The notes: generated from the letters alone by a model not told the origin. Shown: positions 8,805-19,526, numbered from the stretch's first letter. The stretch is DNA of 64,000 nt from Aricia agestis (GCF_905147365.1 NC_056423.1:9528501-9592500), one strand, 5' to 3'. Numbers and translations: made by a program.

Positions 8805-9058
8805 TATACAGGTTGTAACAAAACTAAGTGATAATACTTTAGGTTGTGTATGGGTCGCTGTGAAAGTAGCAGGGCTGAAAGAATAACTTTTTTTCACCTT
8901 TGTATGGAAAACCATGACGCTGGAGCGCAATACAAAAAATCACCATAAAAAATTACTTCATAAGCCTTGCTGCTTTCACAGTGAACTCTATAAAAGGGAT
9001 ACATACACATCCTTATGCCTTAAAGTATTATAACATAGTTTTTTACACTTTGTATATA
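8805..9058 (+). mobile_element. Foldback MITE, CACTGTGAAAG family, full copy
   Basis: The ends are TATACAGGTTGTAAC and its rough inverse TTACACTTTGTATA. Inside, the arms continue with AAGTGATAATACTTTAGG and CTGTGAAAGTAGCAG against CTGCTTTCACAG. The TA duplication hidden in TATA suggests a Tc1/mariner-like origin, which is not proven. Relatives: 24838, 28360, 29985, 31738, 34009, 47141 and 56752. Confidence 0.65.
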
Positions 9059-9102
9059 TTATTATTACATTATCCATCACGTCATAATATTATTAATATA
9101 AG

Positions 9103-9221
9103 GGTGGGTTGCACCAGAGGCGTAGTTATAGTTAAGGTTAAGGTTATCGTCAAATATGGCGTCCATTATGGACTTTTACTAGGGATTTGACAGTTCATTT
9201 GACATTTTGTTATGGTTAAAG
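9103..9221 (+). mobile_element. MITE half, GGGTTGCACCAGAGG type
   Basis: GGTGGGTTGCACCAGAGGC is followed by a GTTAAGGTTAAGGTTA run and ends in TTATGGTTAAAGTTAA, which is partly inverse. The second terminus is replaced by a Helitron fragment. Confidence 0.35.
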
Positions 9222-9290
9222 TTAAGTTCAGTGGTTTGGGCGTGAAGAGGTTACTGACAGACAGACACACTTTAGCATTTATAATACTAG
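9222..9290 (-). mobile_element. Lep1-type Helitron, 5' end only
   Basis: GTTCAGTGGTTTGGGCGTGAAGAGG, the ACAGACAGACACAC run and GCATTTATAATACTAG form the reversed 5' third of the element. Confidence 0.6.
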
Positions 9291-9759
9291 CTAAAAGCCT
9301 TTGTGAGGGCTCGCGTCGTTTTCCTGCTTAGTATTAATCTTTTAGGTAGTTTATTATTTTTGTCTGTGAAATGTTACTATTTCTGGTGATCAGTTAATTA
9401 TAAGCCATAGTTTTTCCGTAAATTGTACCACAAAATGTACAGGTTGTATAGTAGGCTCGATTCGCTCGCCCAGATTATAGTATGGAAGCATGGAATAAAG
9501 CGATTATTATTATTATAGCTGCTAGCATCATGATGAAGACCACGTCGCAGGGCGGTCACAATCCAAACCAAAACAATCGGCCATAAGACGGTACAATTAT
9601 GTCCCATTTGGAACGGATTTGCCTTTCTTATCTCAAGGTTGGCGATCTCTGATGGGCGCTGAAGTGTTAGCAAGAGTTTAGATATGCCTAATACATGTTT
9701 TTTTTATTTTGGGAAAAAAAATGTTAAATGTGGGATATCCAAAGATAAGTTTTATTTTC
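9291..9759. other. Intergenic, nothing recognised
   Basis: No gene, SINE or MITE end was seen. Short ORFs here have no family features. Confidence 0.4.
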
Positions 9760-10184
9760 TTAAGAGCCCATATGACCCTAACTTGACTACATACTTTAAC
9801 CTAGATCTCAAAATCTGTAAGGTCTAGAAAACTGATTTTTTGACACAAGTGACTTTAGTTCATAAAGATTAAATGCTCAAGACGAAAACACGATTTCTCA
9901 AAAAATGCTCGATAGTTTCTTTTTTACAAAAAACCTTGTTTAGACACATTTTTGCTTGGATCTTCGAAGTTTGCTGTCTTTTCTTCAATATTTTTTTAAT
10001 ATCTAAAAGGTATTGATAAAACCTAAATTTGCTCAAAACACTTTTTTCATAATCATTATAGTTTGTCTTTTATTCAAGTAAAACTAACTCGGCGATGATT
10101 CCGCGCTGTCCTTTTTCATCTGGCATATGAAAGACGGGCGTGAGTGTGAAGAGAGAAGGACGATGGAGTCAGGTGAGCTCTTAA
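9760..10184 (+). mobile_element. TTAA-flanked MITE, family TTAA-2, copy 1
   Basis: A 417-bp element lies between TTAA at 9760-9763 and 10181-10184. Its ends are GAGCCCATATGAC and, inverted, GAGCTCACCTGAC. The 3' part carries GGCGATGATTCCGCGCTGTCC and AAAGACGGGCGTGAGTGTG, shared with the second copy at 42989-43526. It is probably piggyBac-like, judged by TTAA alone. Confidence 0.6.
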
Positions 10185-10919
10185 AGTACATTATTAATTT
10201 GATAAATCTAGTAAGGTCCAGCTTGCGTTTGCAATGTAAGTGGAAAAAAATGTAATTATATACGACATCATATTAGAAACCTCAAAAATAACAGTATTTC
10301 TTCACTATTTAATGCATGTTTTGTAAGTTAAGTTAGAGATTCTATTGTATTATAAGTTAAAGCTGTAGGTTTTCCAAGATGAATAAATAAATAAATGTTA
10401 TATTATTATACTTATAAACCTTCCTCTTCAATCACTCTATCTATTAAAGAAAACCGCATCAAAATCCGTTGCGTAGTGTTTTATACTATGTAGTGAAGTC
10501 TAACATGTGGCTCTATTATTTCTCCATAACAAATTTTACCTTCATCGGTTCGGCCGTAAAGTAGTGTAGTCTATTACCTATTACAGACATATTTTCACAT
10601 TTAATTTGGAAAAATGTATTGTTTCCGTACGATATATAAAACGGCGTACCAGGCGTCATGCAGTTCAAATAATTTAGACTGTTTCAGGAATAAGGAAATC
10701 AAGGGTCTTGCATAATAAAATATGAAAGGCGTTACAAGTTACAACACTTTCATTGTTATTAGGATATTTTAATGCTTCATTGCCTCTTTATGGCTTATAA
10801 AACACGAAAGTGAGTCAACTCAATTAGGTACAGTAAAAAAACTTAATAATAATATTATAAAAAAAACTAAAGTTAGCTATAATATGCTGACCACGAGAGG
10901 CTATTACACTTATTAGTAA
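10185..10919. other. Intergenic with a LINE tail remnant
   Basis: TGTAGGTTTTCCAAGATGAATAAATAAATAAATG at about 10360-10400 resembles a Jockey/CR1 3' end with its short tandem tail. The rest shows no gene. Confidence 0.35.
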
Positions 10920-11046
10920 CGGCCCGGCCGCACCTGCGTCTATCGTCCGAAGCTTCGTGCTGAGACGATACTATTGGACGATACACGCAGATCGTCCAAT
11001 AGTATCGGTTTTAGCGCGAAGCACTACGCAGATGCGGCTGCGGCAT
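10920..11046 (+). mobile_element. GC-rich foldback MITE
   Basis: The outer arms GCCGCACCTGCGTC and GACGCAGATGCGGC-like sequence and the inner arms ACGATACTATTGGACGAT and ATCGTCCAATAGTATCG form an almost complete foldback of about 127 bp. Only ACACGCAG separates the inner arms. Confidence 0.6.
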
Positions 11047-11049
11047 AAG

Positions 11050-11165
11050 AGGCATAAATATTATGATATTCATTTTGCCGTGTTTATATTTTATTCCCGG
11101 GACTTGAGTCATATAAGTCAAATCAAAGTATCTTACCAAATTTTATCTAAGTCGGTTCAGTGGTA
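11050..11165 (-). mobile_element. Decayed Lep1-type Helitron fragment
   Basis: TTTTATTCCCGGGACTTGAGTC, CAAAGTATCTTACCAAATTTTA and GTCGGTTCAGTGG keep the reverse order of Helitron blocks. Identity is low. Confidence 0.45.
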
Positions 11166-11295
11166 AACGGCGTTAAACTTTAACCTCGTTCACTGAACCG
11201 ATAATTTAGATTTAAAAAAAATTAACAGTTAAAGCTTGAATAGGTACTGCTTTAACGCGGCTTACCACTTCAGACAAACAAATTTTCCCAGCTAT

Positions 11296-11512
11296 ATCCA
11301 TACTTAAATAATATTATAAATGAATAAGTGTGTCTGTCTGTCCGTCCATCTGTCTGTTTGTTCAGGCCTAAACCGCTGAACCGATGCTGAAATTCGGTAT
11401 CGAGATACTTTGAGTCCCGGAAAAGGACATAGGATACTTTTATCCCGGAAAAATGTACGATTCTCGCGCGATAAACTATTTTTGGCGCCACGAACTTTCG
11501 GGAATCGTCTAG
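11296..11512 (+). mobile_element. Lep1-type Helitron, near full length
   Basis: ATCCATACTTAAATAATATTATAAATG, the TGTCTGTCTGTCC run, AAACCGCTGAACCGATGCTG and TTTGAGTCCCGGAAAAGGACATAG are all present. It ends ATCGTCTAG|T, the Helitron CTAG before T. The usual 3' hairpin is mutated. Confidence 0.75.
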
Positions 11513-11720
11513 TAAAATATGAATGTGTGGGTTGTGTGTTTCTTCCTATGTCTATGGATTTTGTGCGTTGGTCGTGAGAAGTGGTCGCTTGGCATTACCT
11601 GTGAATTAGGCAATTAATTATATTATATTGTACGCCAGACGTTATTACGCTCCTTTCTGTCCCCGCATTCTCCTTGAAAGCCTACAATAAATTGTAACAT
11701 CTGAGAAATAAGTATATTAG

Positions 11721-12023
11721 TTTTTTTTTTTTATTTAATGAAATAAGGGGGCAAGCGAGCAAACGAGGAAAGCAACTTCCGTCGCCCATGGACACTAGCA
11801 TCAGAAGAGCTGCAGGTGCGTTGCCGGCCTTTTAAGAGGGAATAGGGTAATAAGGGAGGGTAGGGAAGGGAAGGGAAGGAAATAAGGGAGGGTAGGGAAG
11901 AGAAGGAAATAGAGGAGGGAAGGGAATAGAGGAGGGTAGGGAAGGGAATAGGGTAGGGGATTGGGCCTTCGGTAAACTCACTCACTTGGCGAAACACAGC
12001 GCTTGGATCTGGCTCTCCCACGT
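11721..12023 (-). repeat. SINE-A copy with internal deletion
   Basis: Read in reverse, the copy has the T-run (A-tail), GGGCGACGGAAGTTGC, the CTGCAGCTCTTCTGATGC block, the G-rich tract and the GTGAGTGAGTTTACCG motif. The roughly 95 bases that normally follow the CGCTGT stem are deleted, leaving AGCGC joined to GATCCAGAGCC...ACG. Confidence 0.8.
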
Positions 12024-12030
12024 CCATAAA

Positions 12031-12167
12031 GATGCTCATGCTCGTGCTCATGCCCATGTTCATGCTCATGCTCATGCTCATGCCCATGTTCATGCTCATG
12101 CTCATGCTCATGCTCATGCTCATGCTCATGCTCATGCTCATGCTCATGCTCATGCTCATGCTCATGC
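12031..12167. repeat. (CATGCT)n hexanucleotide array
   Basis: About 22 hexamers run with interruptions CCCATGTT and CGTGCT, the first part showing a larger repeated block. The array produces artificial Met-Ser, His-Glu and Ala-His reading frames on both strands. It lies exactly between the 5' end of SINE-A and a 5'-truncated SINE-B. Confidence 0.9.
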
Positions 12168-12175
12168 AAAATGCA

Positions 12176-12451
12176 AACATGTTATTCCAAGTTTAAGTTT
12201 AAGGTTAGTTAGGAGTTAGGACAATGCAGGCTGATCACCTGATTGTCTGACAAGTAAGATGATCCATGCGTCGGATGGGCATGTAAAAAGTCGGTCCTGC
12301 GCCTGATCTCTCGCCGGTCGTGTCGGTCATCCGTCCCACTGGGTTATGAGAGTAAAGGAATAGAGAGTGATATTGTGTACTGAGCACACACTAGGGCACT
12401 CCTGCGTAGCTGGCCTGGTTGAACAATGAAACCGACCACCGTCACCGAAAG
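12176..12451 (+). repeat. SINE-B body without its tRNA head
   Basis: The copy starts at CATGTTATTCCAAGTTT and contains GGACAATGCAGGCTGATCAC, GTAAAAAGTCGGTCCTGCGC and ACTGGGTTATGAGAGTAAAG. It ends at CACCGTCACCGAAAG. The A/B-box head is missing where the hexanucleotide array ends. Confidence 0.8.
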
Positions 12452-12799
12452 TTATTTCCCTAAAGTATCACTTATCATTTAGTTTTTTTACACCATTATA
12501 GATTTATATAGATAGATACATAGATAAAACCTGGGTTTTCCTAAGCAGAAATCTGTAATCAACATAATATAAGAATGTCCAATCAGATAATACTTCATAT
12601 GCATTGAGTGGGTACTAAGTAGAGCACGAATAGATAGGGAGATTTGAGCACTTTGATCTGACCGGTACTTTAGCCTTGACTAGCAAAAGTAAAGCTGCAA
12701 GTTCTAACCGATTATGCTTATAGCTATTGTCAATTTTTTACTATTCATATGAATTATTCATTTTTAAGTATTTAAAGAATCGTCCTGTTATGAAAAATG
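12452..12799. other. Intergenic, nothing recognised
   Basis: AT-rich sequence with a short ATAGATAGATACATAG run near 12507. No gene was seen. Confidence 0.4.
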
Positions 12800-12812
12800 T
12801 CTTAAAACTAAA

Positions 12813-13220
12813 ATGTCCAAATATTTTGTTCTTATAAGAGCTGTATTGAAAGTAGCTGTATCCAAACCTTACGACTTTCCGACAGATGAACTCTACAAAC
12901 TCACCAACACACTGACAGTCAGACAACTGTTTATTAGAAAATCAATACTGACACAGCATCGCCACACCAGTGATACAGAATTAACTAAAAATCTTTGTAA
13001 TAAAAGAAGGAAGGACAAAGTATACATACTACCTAAAACTAATAGTGCAATGGCCCAACACCAACAATATTTCCTAGGACCATTTTTATACAATAATGTC
13101 AGCAAAGTTATAAAGAATTTTAACGTAATGAACACTAGAGATGCCAAGTTTGCGGTGAACAACTGGCTAATCACACTTAAATATGACGAAACTGAAAATC
13201 TAATACACATCACGAAATAA
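12813..13220 (+). pseudogene. C-terminal remnant of a LINE ORF2
   Basis: The 135-codon reading frame contains LTVRQLFIRKSIL, NKRRKDKVYILPKTNSAMAQ, QYFLGPFLYNNVSKVIKN and NNWLITLKYDETE. From memory, such blocks (arginine/lysine-rich stretch, then Q-YF-G-LYN and a W-L-LDYDETE-type end) close the ORF2 of lepidopteran CR1-like LINEs. The polymerase motifs are absent, so the piece is a dead, truncated copy that happens to stay open. The ATG is internal to the original protein. Confidence 0.6.
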
Positions 13221-13246
13221 AAACACCTTACCTATCAAGAGTGAAC

Positions 13247-13364
<118 letters not shown>

Positions 13365-13770
13365 AACAATTAGATTTAATAATAATAACAATAAAATTAA
13401 GCTAATTTCTCTAATGCAATAATGTTAAATTCATAAATTAAAAATAAGTAAGTAATAATAATGTATCAAAATTGTCACTAAGAATTCATATAAGTAAATA
13501 TAATAACTTGACATTTGTATAATAAAATATAATTTAGATATACCTATTGAATTGTTAAATTAATCTTTCTGATGTCTTTTATAATAATATGTCTTCATAA
13601 TTTATGTTAATAATTGGCAGGCAACCCCTACAGCACAAGAATTTCTTAGTGTAGGGGCTGCGCAAATAACAAGATATTCTATGTAATAACAGCTTTATAT
13701 GTCTTTATAACGTGTTATGTATTTATTTTTCTGATGGCAATAAACTATTTATTATTATTATTATTTATTA

Positions 13771-14265
13771 TCTAAGTTTTAAAAAAAATCTATGGTTTTT
13801 CTAATAAAATTCTTCCTTGCGTGATGATCATACGAGTATCATAATAGAGAAGAAATAAGAATTACATCAATATAATTTGCAATTATCTTTTCAATAGTCC
13901 GTAGAAAATTGTGATTGTCAGCGGAACAGTGAACCATTAGGAGTAGCATATTTTCTATTGGCCAACATATTTTAGATTGATATTTCTCGTACGTTGAAGA
14001 AAATCCCAAGAAAGTAATTAATTTTAATTTAGGAACCTTGTTCTGAAATAATCTGAAATAAAAGTTTTTTTTTCTTTTTTGAGACAAAATAGACAATGCA
14101 AAAGAAAGAAGCAAAAACAAGGTTAAATAAAAAAATGCATTAAGTACTATGTTTGAGGATCCAGAGCATATAGGCTCAAAACACCCTACAGCGAATGCCC
14201 TAATTTTTATTTTAAATGGTACATTTAACAATATATTTCGTAGTTTTTTTCTTTGGTATTCAAAG
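13771..14265. other. Intergenic, nothing recognised
   Basis: AT-rich sequence with no coding or repeat signal that I can support. Confidence 0.4.
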
Positions 14266-14373
14266 ACACTTTGGGCCCCGGGAATGGCCGTAGGATACTT
14301 TTTATATCCCGGCAAAATGTTCCCGCGTGATAAACGAACTTTAGCGCAACTGAGTTACGGACGTCATCTAGTT
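14266..14373 (+). mobile_element. Lep1-type Helitron, 3' half
   Basis: CACTTTGGGCCCCGGGAATGG, GGATACTTTTTATATCCCGGC and GATAAACGAACTTTAGCGCAAC lead into the hairpin GCGCAACTGAGTTACG and the terminal CATCTAG|T. Confidence 0.75.
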
Positions 14374-14735
14374 AGAAATAATTGTCGAAAAGCAAAAGGG
14401 ATGGCCAAATTCTTGAGCCTTCTTTCATAGTACTTATTTGCACATAGTTCAAGAAGGCTTTGATGATCTTAAACTATCAACAAACCATTGATGACTTACC
14501 GCTAATCTATTCCTATGCAAATATGCTCTTATATCACTAAGCGATATCCATATCAAACTTATAATATCAATATTCCGCCGTCATTAAATTTACATAACTC
14601 ACATGTAAGTAATTCATTTTTTCCTGGTGACGGACGAGGAATTCGTGTTTTCGCTTATTATTATAGATTATGTATGGTCGTATGTCAACAAACCCTTACT
14701 TCCCTGTCCTAGCACCCCACCAGTAGAAAGTGAAT
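14374..14735. other. Upstream of exon 1, nothing recognised
   Basis: No repeat end or open frame was seen. The sequence may include distal promoter elements. Confidence 0.35.
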
Positions 14736-14876
14736 GCGCCTGAGTCGCGCACAATAGGAATACACCACACGCGGCTCGGCGGTCACGCGCGACGTACGCC
14801 GCCATATTGCATCTAATTTCGAATTTCAAAATTTGACTTTTTGTTTTTTTTTTCTGTGTCTGTGGTACCTGTCAAA
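14736..14876 (+). promoter_or_regulatory. GC-rich promoter-like stretch and 5'UTR
   Basis: A local CpG-rich patch (CTGAGTCGCGCAC, GGCTCGGCGGTCACGCGCG, ACGTACGCCGCCATATTG) stands out in AT-rich surroundings and is not part of any repeat family seen here. CCGCCATATTG resembles a Pho/YY1 site. The ATG of exon 1 follows a pyrimidine-rich leader with CAAAATG context, which fits insect start sites. The transcription start was not identified. Confidence 0.45.
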
Positions 14877-14898
14877 ATGAAGATCGTCCTACTATTCG
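14877..14898 (+). CDS. Exon 1 of a secreted-protein gene
   Basis: The exon encodes MKIVLLF plus the first base of the next codon, then meets the donor G|GTGAGT at 14899. Without splicing, the frame runs on into AT-rich non-coding sequence. Its phase-1 end fits the acceptor at 57117, where the next codons complete a signal peptide (ALFLCVHS) and continue SEETTKD. Many insect secreted and cuticle genes place their first intron inside the signal-peptide code, so a tiny first coding exon is plausible. The function of the protein is unknown. A different or additional exon 2 within the intron cannot be excluded. Confidence 0.65.
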
Positions 14899-14904
14899 GT
14901 GAGT

Positions 14905-16609
14905 CTAAATTAATTTTTAAAAATTGTGTTAATTGCCAAATTTTTTGTCAAAAAAATACGCCGAAAACAAAAACAAAGAAAGCAAAAGTTGAGTGGAGAA
15001 TTTCTACGTTTAATAATTTTGTTTTCTTTTCCAACAATAAACTCATTATTTTAAATAATTACGCTCTCGTCGTATTGTTAGTCAATTAGGAACCGAGTTA
15101 ACTCGATCGCGTGGCCAGCCATTGGAAAATGCGCGCGAAAGTATTTTACTTTTTTCTTTTTTTTGTCAAACATCACTTTTAATGGTCTGATCGTATGTAG
15201 GAAATGCTCTATTATGATTTATTACTTATAATAATGTTGCCTTATTACTTTATTATACTTAAATAGGTACTAGTAACTAGTTACTACCGTATTACCTATT
15301 TGGCTCATCCGAATAATTAGTAGGTAGGTATATCATAATCATTGCAATTGTTTATTCAGATTTTGAAATTGGGCTATTTCATTACAATATTATTCATAAT
15401 TATATACCTAGGCATGATTACTTAATAAATAATGAATTAATAATTATTATTATTATTTTAGATTTGTATTGTGATTTGGTTCATTATTTAACTCAATTCA
15501 TATTTTGTTATCTTTTGAGAATTAATTCTATCACCCAAACTTGTGACTTATAAAAAAACTTAATTCCAAAATTAAACAACCAGTTTCAGCGTTCGAAATT
15601 TATGAAGTTCTAAAAATTCACTTACTTGGTAAGTAAGTAATTTATGATTGTTAGAATAATAACTTTGACCTTTAAAGATTTACGGGAAGGATACTTACTA
15701 TAATACTTATATAAGTATATCTACTTATCTTCAATGGGATATTGTGTGAAGTGTGTCACTGTGGGCGTTTTTGCGTTATTGTTGTATTGTATGGACAATA
15801 ATAGATATAACTTATAAGCCTACCAAGGACTGTGCTAACTTTTACCATGCATTTACCATGGGGGGGGGCAGCTCATACCTGTTACGCTCATGGATGTACC
15901 ATCAATGTACTTGGGTAAGTAGGCACGAAATATTACTTACCAGGGCAACTACTCCATCGTTCGCAGTCATCCTGTTATGGGCTTCAGATTTTTCTTTGAA
16001 AATATTCTGAATGCCAATATTAGGATTTCTTGCGTAAACTCTTAAAGCGCCAATTATTGAGAGTTTTATGTTATTTAAATTACATGTAAAAATTTTACAA
16101 AATTATACAAAACTTAAAATTATAAAAAAGTTATTAAGTATATAATAATTATTGAGGTTCTATTTACTTAATAAAAAAGGAATGAACAACACTTTCTTTT
16201 TTATGTTATCCACAATCAAGAAGAGCTTCTTTGCAGTCCACCGCAGTCTACAAACTATTCGATCTGAAAGTTAGATTAAAGATAATATTTTCCAGTTCCA
16301 CACAGATAACAGAGTCAAAACATGAAGCTATTTAAATAAGTAGTCACATAGTAAACTAAGTTATAAACCGTATTTAATATATTTCGGACACCGAAAAAAA
16401 ATGTACGGTTGGAACCATGAGACCAGACAATTAATACAAAAGACTCGCGAAGTCTCTCTCTCCAGTCCATGATGAATGTCCATGATTGCGAAGCTAGCAT
16501 AATAATTTACAGCCGTTTGCCATCGCCTATTCGTAATCTCTATTTAATCGCGTATTGGTCCATCATTGGTCAGCGTGGACTTCTTTTTGAAATCGGTAAA
16601 ATATTCTAA
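14905..16609. other. Proximal intron without recognisable repeats
   Basis: About 1.7 kb directly after exon 1 holds no SINE, Helitron or MITE end that I could identify, in contrast to the rest of the intron. Such a repeat-free zone next to a promoter could contain regulatory sequence. Confidence 0.4.
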
Positions 16610-16727
16610 GGGCCTGTTGCACCACTTCCAGATAAGGTGCCGGATAGGCTGTCCACAACTTAACTTGACAGATAGAGTATGGTTAATCTGTCAAATAAGT
16701 AATTGTGGATAGCCTATGCGGCACTTA
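16610..16727 (+). mobile_element. GGGCCTG foldback MITE, 3' end lost
   Basis: TAA precedes GGGCCTGTTGCACCACTTCC. Inverted arms pair GGATAGGCTGTCCAC with GTGGATAGCCTATGC. The copy ends at GCGGCACTTA where the next MITE is inserted. Relatives at 32694-32884 and 58829-58951. Confidence 0.65.
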
Positions 16728-16894
16728 CGGCCGTTCCCAATATTTGATCTATCTCTATCTCTGGTTTTGCCCTACTAGAGATAGGAATAGCTCACATTAG
16801 ACATTAGAGACGTATATTTTATGTCAATTCAATGTTAGCTGCGATCGGTTGTATGTCAAATCAGAGATAGATTGAATATTGGGAACGGCCGTTA
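16725..16894 (+). mobile_element. Foldback MITE with TTA duplication
   Basis: The 164-bp element (16728-16891) has ends CGGCCGTTCCCAATATT and its perfect inverse, then TCTATCTCT-type inner arms. TTA flanks both ends. The 3-bp duplication fits PIF/Harbinger. It sits inside or at the edge of the GGGCCTG MITE. Confidence 0.7.
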
Positions 16895-17117
16895 GTGAGT
16901 GAGTGAGTTTACCGGAGGCCCAATCCCCTACATTATTACCTTCCATACCCTCCCCTATTCCCTTCCCTTCCCTTCCCTACCCTACCCTATTCCCTATTAA
17001 AAGGCCGGCAACGCACCTGCAGCTCTTCTGATGCTGCGAGTGTCCATGGGCGACGGAAGTTGCTTCCCATCAGGTGACCCGTTTGCTCGTTGGCCCCCTT
17101 ATATCATTAAAAAAAAC
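16895..17117 (+). repeat. SINE-A, 5'-truncated
   Basis: The copy begins at GTGAGTGAGTGAGTTTACCGG, contains the C-rich tract and the CTGCAGCTCTTCTGATGCTG block, and ends CCCTTATATCATTAAAAAAA. The first roughly 110 bases are missing. Confidence 0.85.
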
Positions 17118-17337
17118 TTATCAGGAAGTGGTAAAACAGAGCTAAGTATAGATAAAACCTTAGCCTTAAGGGCAGAAAGGCAGACACTAAGATAATGGCT
17201 CTTTGTTTTTACCCTTAGGTTGTCCTAAGTTGTAATCAGACTTAAGTTGTTTGGCGCGAATTCTGCTCCATAATTTCTTTCGTTCCTGTTTCTTATCTGT
17301 TTTTTTTTAAATAATAATCAGGGCGAGCGAAAACTGC

Positions 17338-17600
17338 CTTATGCTAAGTACTCGATACATACGGGTTTTCTCGATAGTTTTACTCGAAATCGAGCAAAAA
17401 AACACCGCGTGGACCGCAAAACTCACAGCTCGAAGGCTCGAATCGAGCCGGCTTGACAATTTTCTTGACACTGGTTTTTGTTCCTTCGAACAGGAGTAAA
17501 ACTATCGAGCAATGCTGAATGTGTGTACGAAAGCCCGAGCCGTGGTTTTTACTCTACATGATTGCTCGATCGAGCAAAACCGTATGTGAGTACTTACACT
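17338..17600 (+). mobile_element. MITE with CTCGATCGAGCA arms, uninterrupted copy
   Basis: The ends are TTATGCTAAGTACTC and, inverted, GAGTACTTACACT. The subterminal parts hold CGGGTTTTCTCGATAGTTTTACTCG and GATTGCTCGATCGAGCAAAACCG. The middle has GGCTCGAATCGAGCCGGCTTGAC. A second copy at 33143-33590 carries an insertion. Confidence 0.65.
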
Positions 17601-18218
17601 GAAAGATTATTACCACGCAGACAAACGACGTGAGCCCTCACAAAGCTCGGCTTTTAGCTAGTGTATTTATCTTTTTTTTTTTGTTTTGATTGCATATAAT
17701 TTAACAATAGACTTGTTAAATCGACAACCAAAATCTCGTCCCAGAAGGACGAGTATCGACATTTCTCTGATTATTTCCTAATAATTAAAAAAATTTCTTG
17801 TAATAAGCTAGCATAATATTGAAAACGTTAGAGGATGAAGTGGGTAGCTAAAAATTTGGAAGTTGACGTTTTATTGGATACACGGATGCTTTAGGAAAAA
17901 AAAATATTTGAAAAAAAAATGGATTTTATGTATCGCCAGACATAATATGAGATGAAGTAGGTAGAACTTACAAGGTTTGTTCAAATTTTACGTGTAAAAA
18001 TGAGTAATCACGCTTATGTTATAAAATTTTAGTTATTTATTCACTTACGTCTTTAATTTATTACATACACGGTACACCCAATAATTATAAACGACGAGAT
18101 GAAAATAGAAACGTTTCCGAGTTGAACAATGTGTATGGGAGACTTGCACGAGTGCATAATGCACAAAGACCCTTTCTCGATCACACGCACGTCTATTGAA
18201 GGTTAAGATAATGTTAAT
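17601..18218. other. Intron, nothing recognised
   Basis: No clear element. CTCGTCCCAGAAGGACGAG near 17738 is a short inverted motif that recurs near 18754 and 23737. Confidence 0.35.
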
Positions 18219-18380
18219 ATGTCTATACTAGTATAGACATAATAGACAAACTATCGCATTTAACGCGATGGTTTGTCTGTTGCCTCCTCGTGCTTAAGAT
18301 CGTGGTAAAATGGATAAATACACTTTGCGACAGTTATTTTGAATTACAAAAAAATGTACGATTCCTATTGCAATGAAAAT
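18219..18380 (+). mobile_element. Decayed Helitron with a 22-bp perfect palindrome
   Basis: ATGTCTATACTAGTATAGAC plus AT is a perfect palindrome at 18219-18240, apparently grown from a Helitron 5' TCTATACTA. TTTGTCTGTTGCCTCCTCGTGC and ATGTACGATTCC follow as Lep1 blocks. A second hairpin (GACAAACTATCGC...GCGATGGTTTGTC) lies between. Confidence 0.45.
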
Positions 18381-19004
18381 GTTGCCAATATCTAGCAATG
18401 CATGGCCATTGCTTGCGCAGCCAAAAAATTCTATAAAGGTAATCTAGTCTCTACTACTATCTATGGAATGTATCTAAAATTACCACTCAATAATAACACT
18501 GTTTAGCTTCCAAATCACTTGAAACTCATTGCTATTAGTATATTATAATTAGTTATATTACACAAAAGATGAGAGGGCCTTTTCGCATCTATTTTTAGGT
18601 AGAAAAAACACAAACCCGTGAAAACAAGCGTACTTTACAATGAAAGTGGTATTTTTTGACTACCCATTGTCCAATGATTTCCAAATAATATTATGTTCGG
18701 CTGTATTTATTTACTTAAAATTATTTAGAGTATTTAGTTAATCGTCCTACAAGATCTCGTCCCAATAGGATGAGTTGCGGATGTTTTATGTAGGGCAAAA
18801 TCCAACGCGTATGGAGTATTGATGATTGTATAATCTTGTATTATGAATTATGATAATGTAGACAGCAAGCTTGGAAACAAAAATGTCAAGCGTCATGTCG
18901 AATCCCAAAACTCTTTTGATAATATTTTGTCTCTGAAAATATCAAATGCAAGTTGTCTTTGATAAACCATATTGTAAACGATTAAAATAAAATAAAACAA
19001 TACT
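18381..19004. other. Intron, nothing recognised
   Basis: No gene or bounded repeat was found. Confidence 0.35.
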
Positions 19005-19214
19005 TAAATTATAAATGCGAGAGTGTGTCTGTATATTTGTCTGTCACAACTTCTTCAAAAACCGCTGAACTGATTCTGCTGGGTATAGAAATACTTCGAG
19101 TCCCAGGAAGAAAAAGACTAAAGAGATATTATGATATTTTTATCCCGCGCAAAGGGACGGTTCCCGCTTGATACACGAATTTTGGCGCAACGGAGTTGCG
19201 GGCGTCATATAGTG
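19005..19214 (+). mobile_element. Lep1-type Helitron
   Basis: AATTATAAATGCGAGAGTGTGTC, AACCGCTGAACTGATTCTGC, TTCGAGTCCCAGG and the intact 3' hairpin GCGCAACGGAGTTGCGG are present. The end reads CATATAG instead of CATCTAG. Confidence 0.75.
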
Positions 19215-19526
19215 ACTTAATAATTTAAGTGAATGGTGGTGGTGATGATAATGATGACCTCTGAGGAGTTAGCACAACTTAACTTTACAACCGTTTTACG
19301 TCTTCCAGCTCATAATATTAATGTCTGGTTAATTATCTCTCGTAAAGTGAAGTTTATTGTCAAGGTATCTCTTCATGTTGGCCATTGATGGATGACAAGC
19401 GATTACGAACATGTACAGGGGCATATTTGCCTAGAATCTAAGATGATTCCTCATGACTTGTGCTTACCCATGAATAACGTTAATTGTATATAGTACTTAA
19501 AGTCTCCACCACAGCACGTTGGGTTA

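Noticed and set aside
11731..12219. ORFs of Met-Ser, His-Glu and Ala-His repeats on both strands
   Set aside because: They are the six frames of the (CATGCT)n array and its SINE neighbours; no gene structure supports them.
12813..13220. Host gene of 135 codons
   Set aside because: The protein blocks look like a LINE ORF2 end and a LINE-type tail follows.
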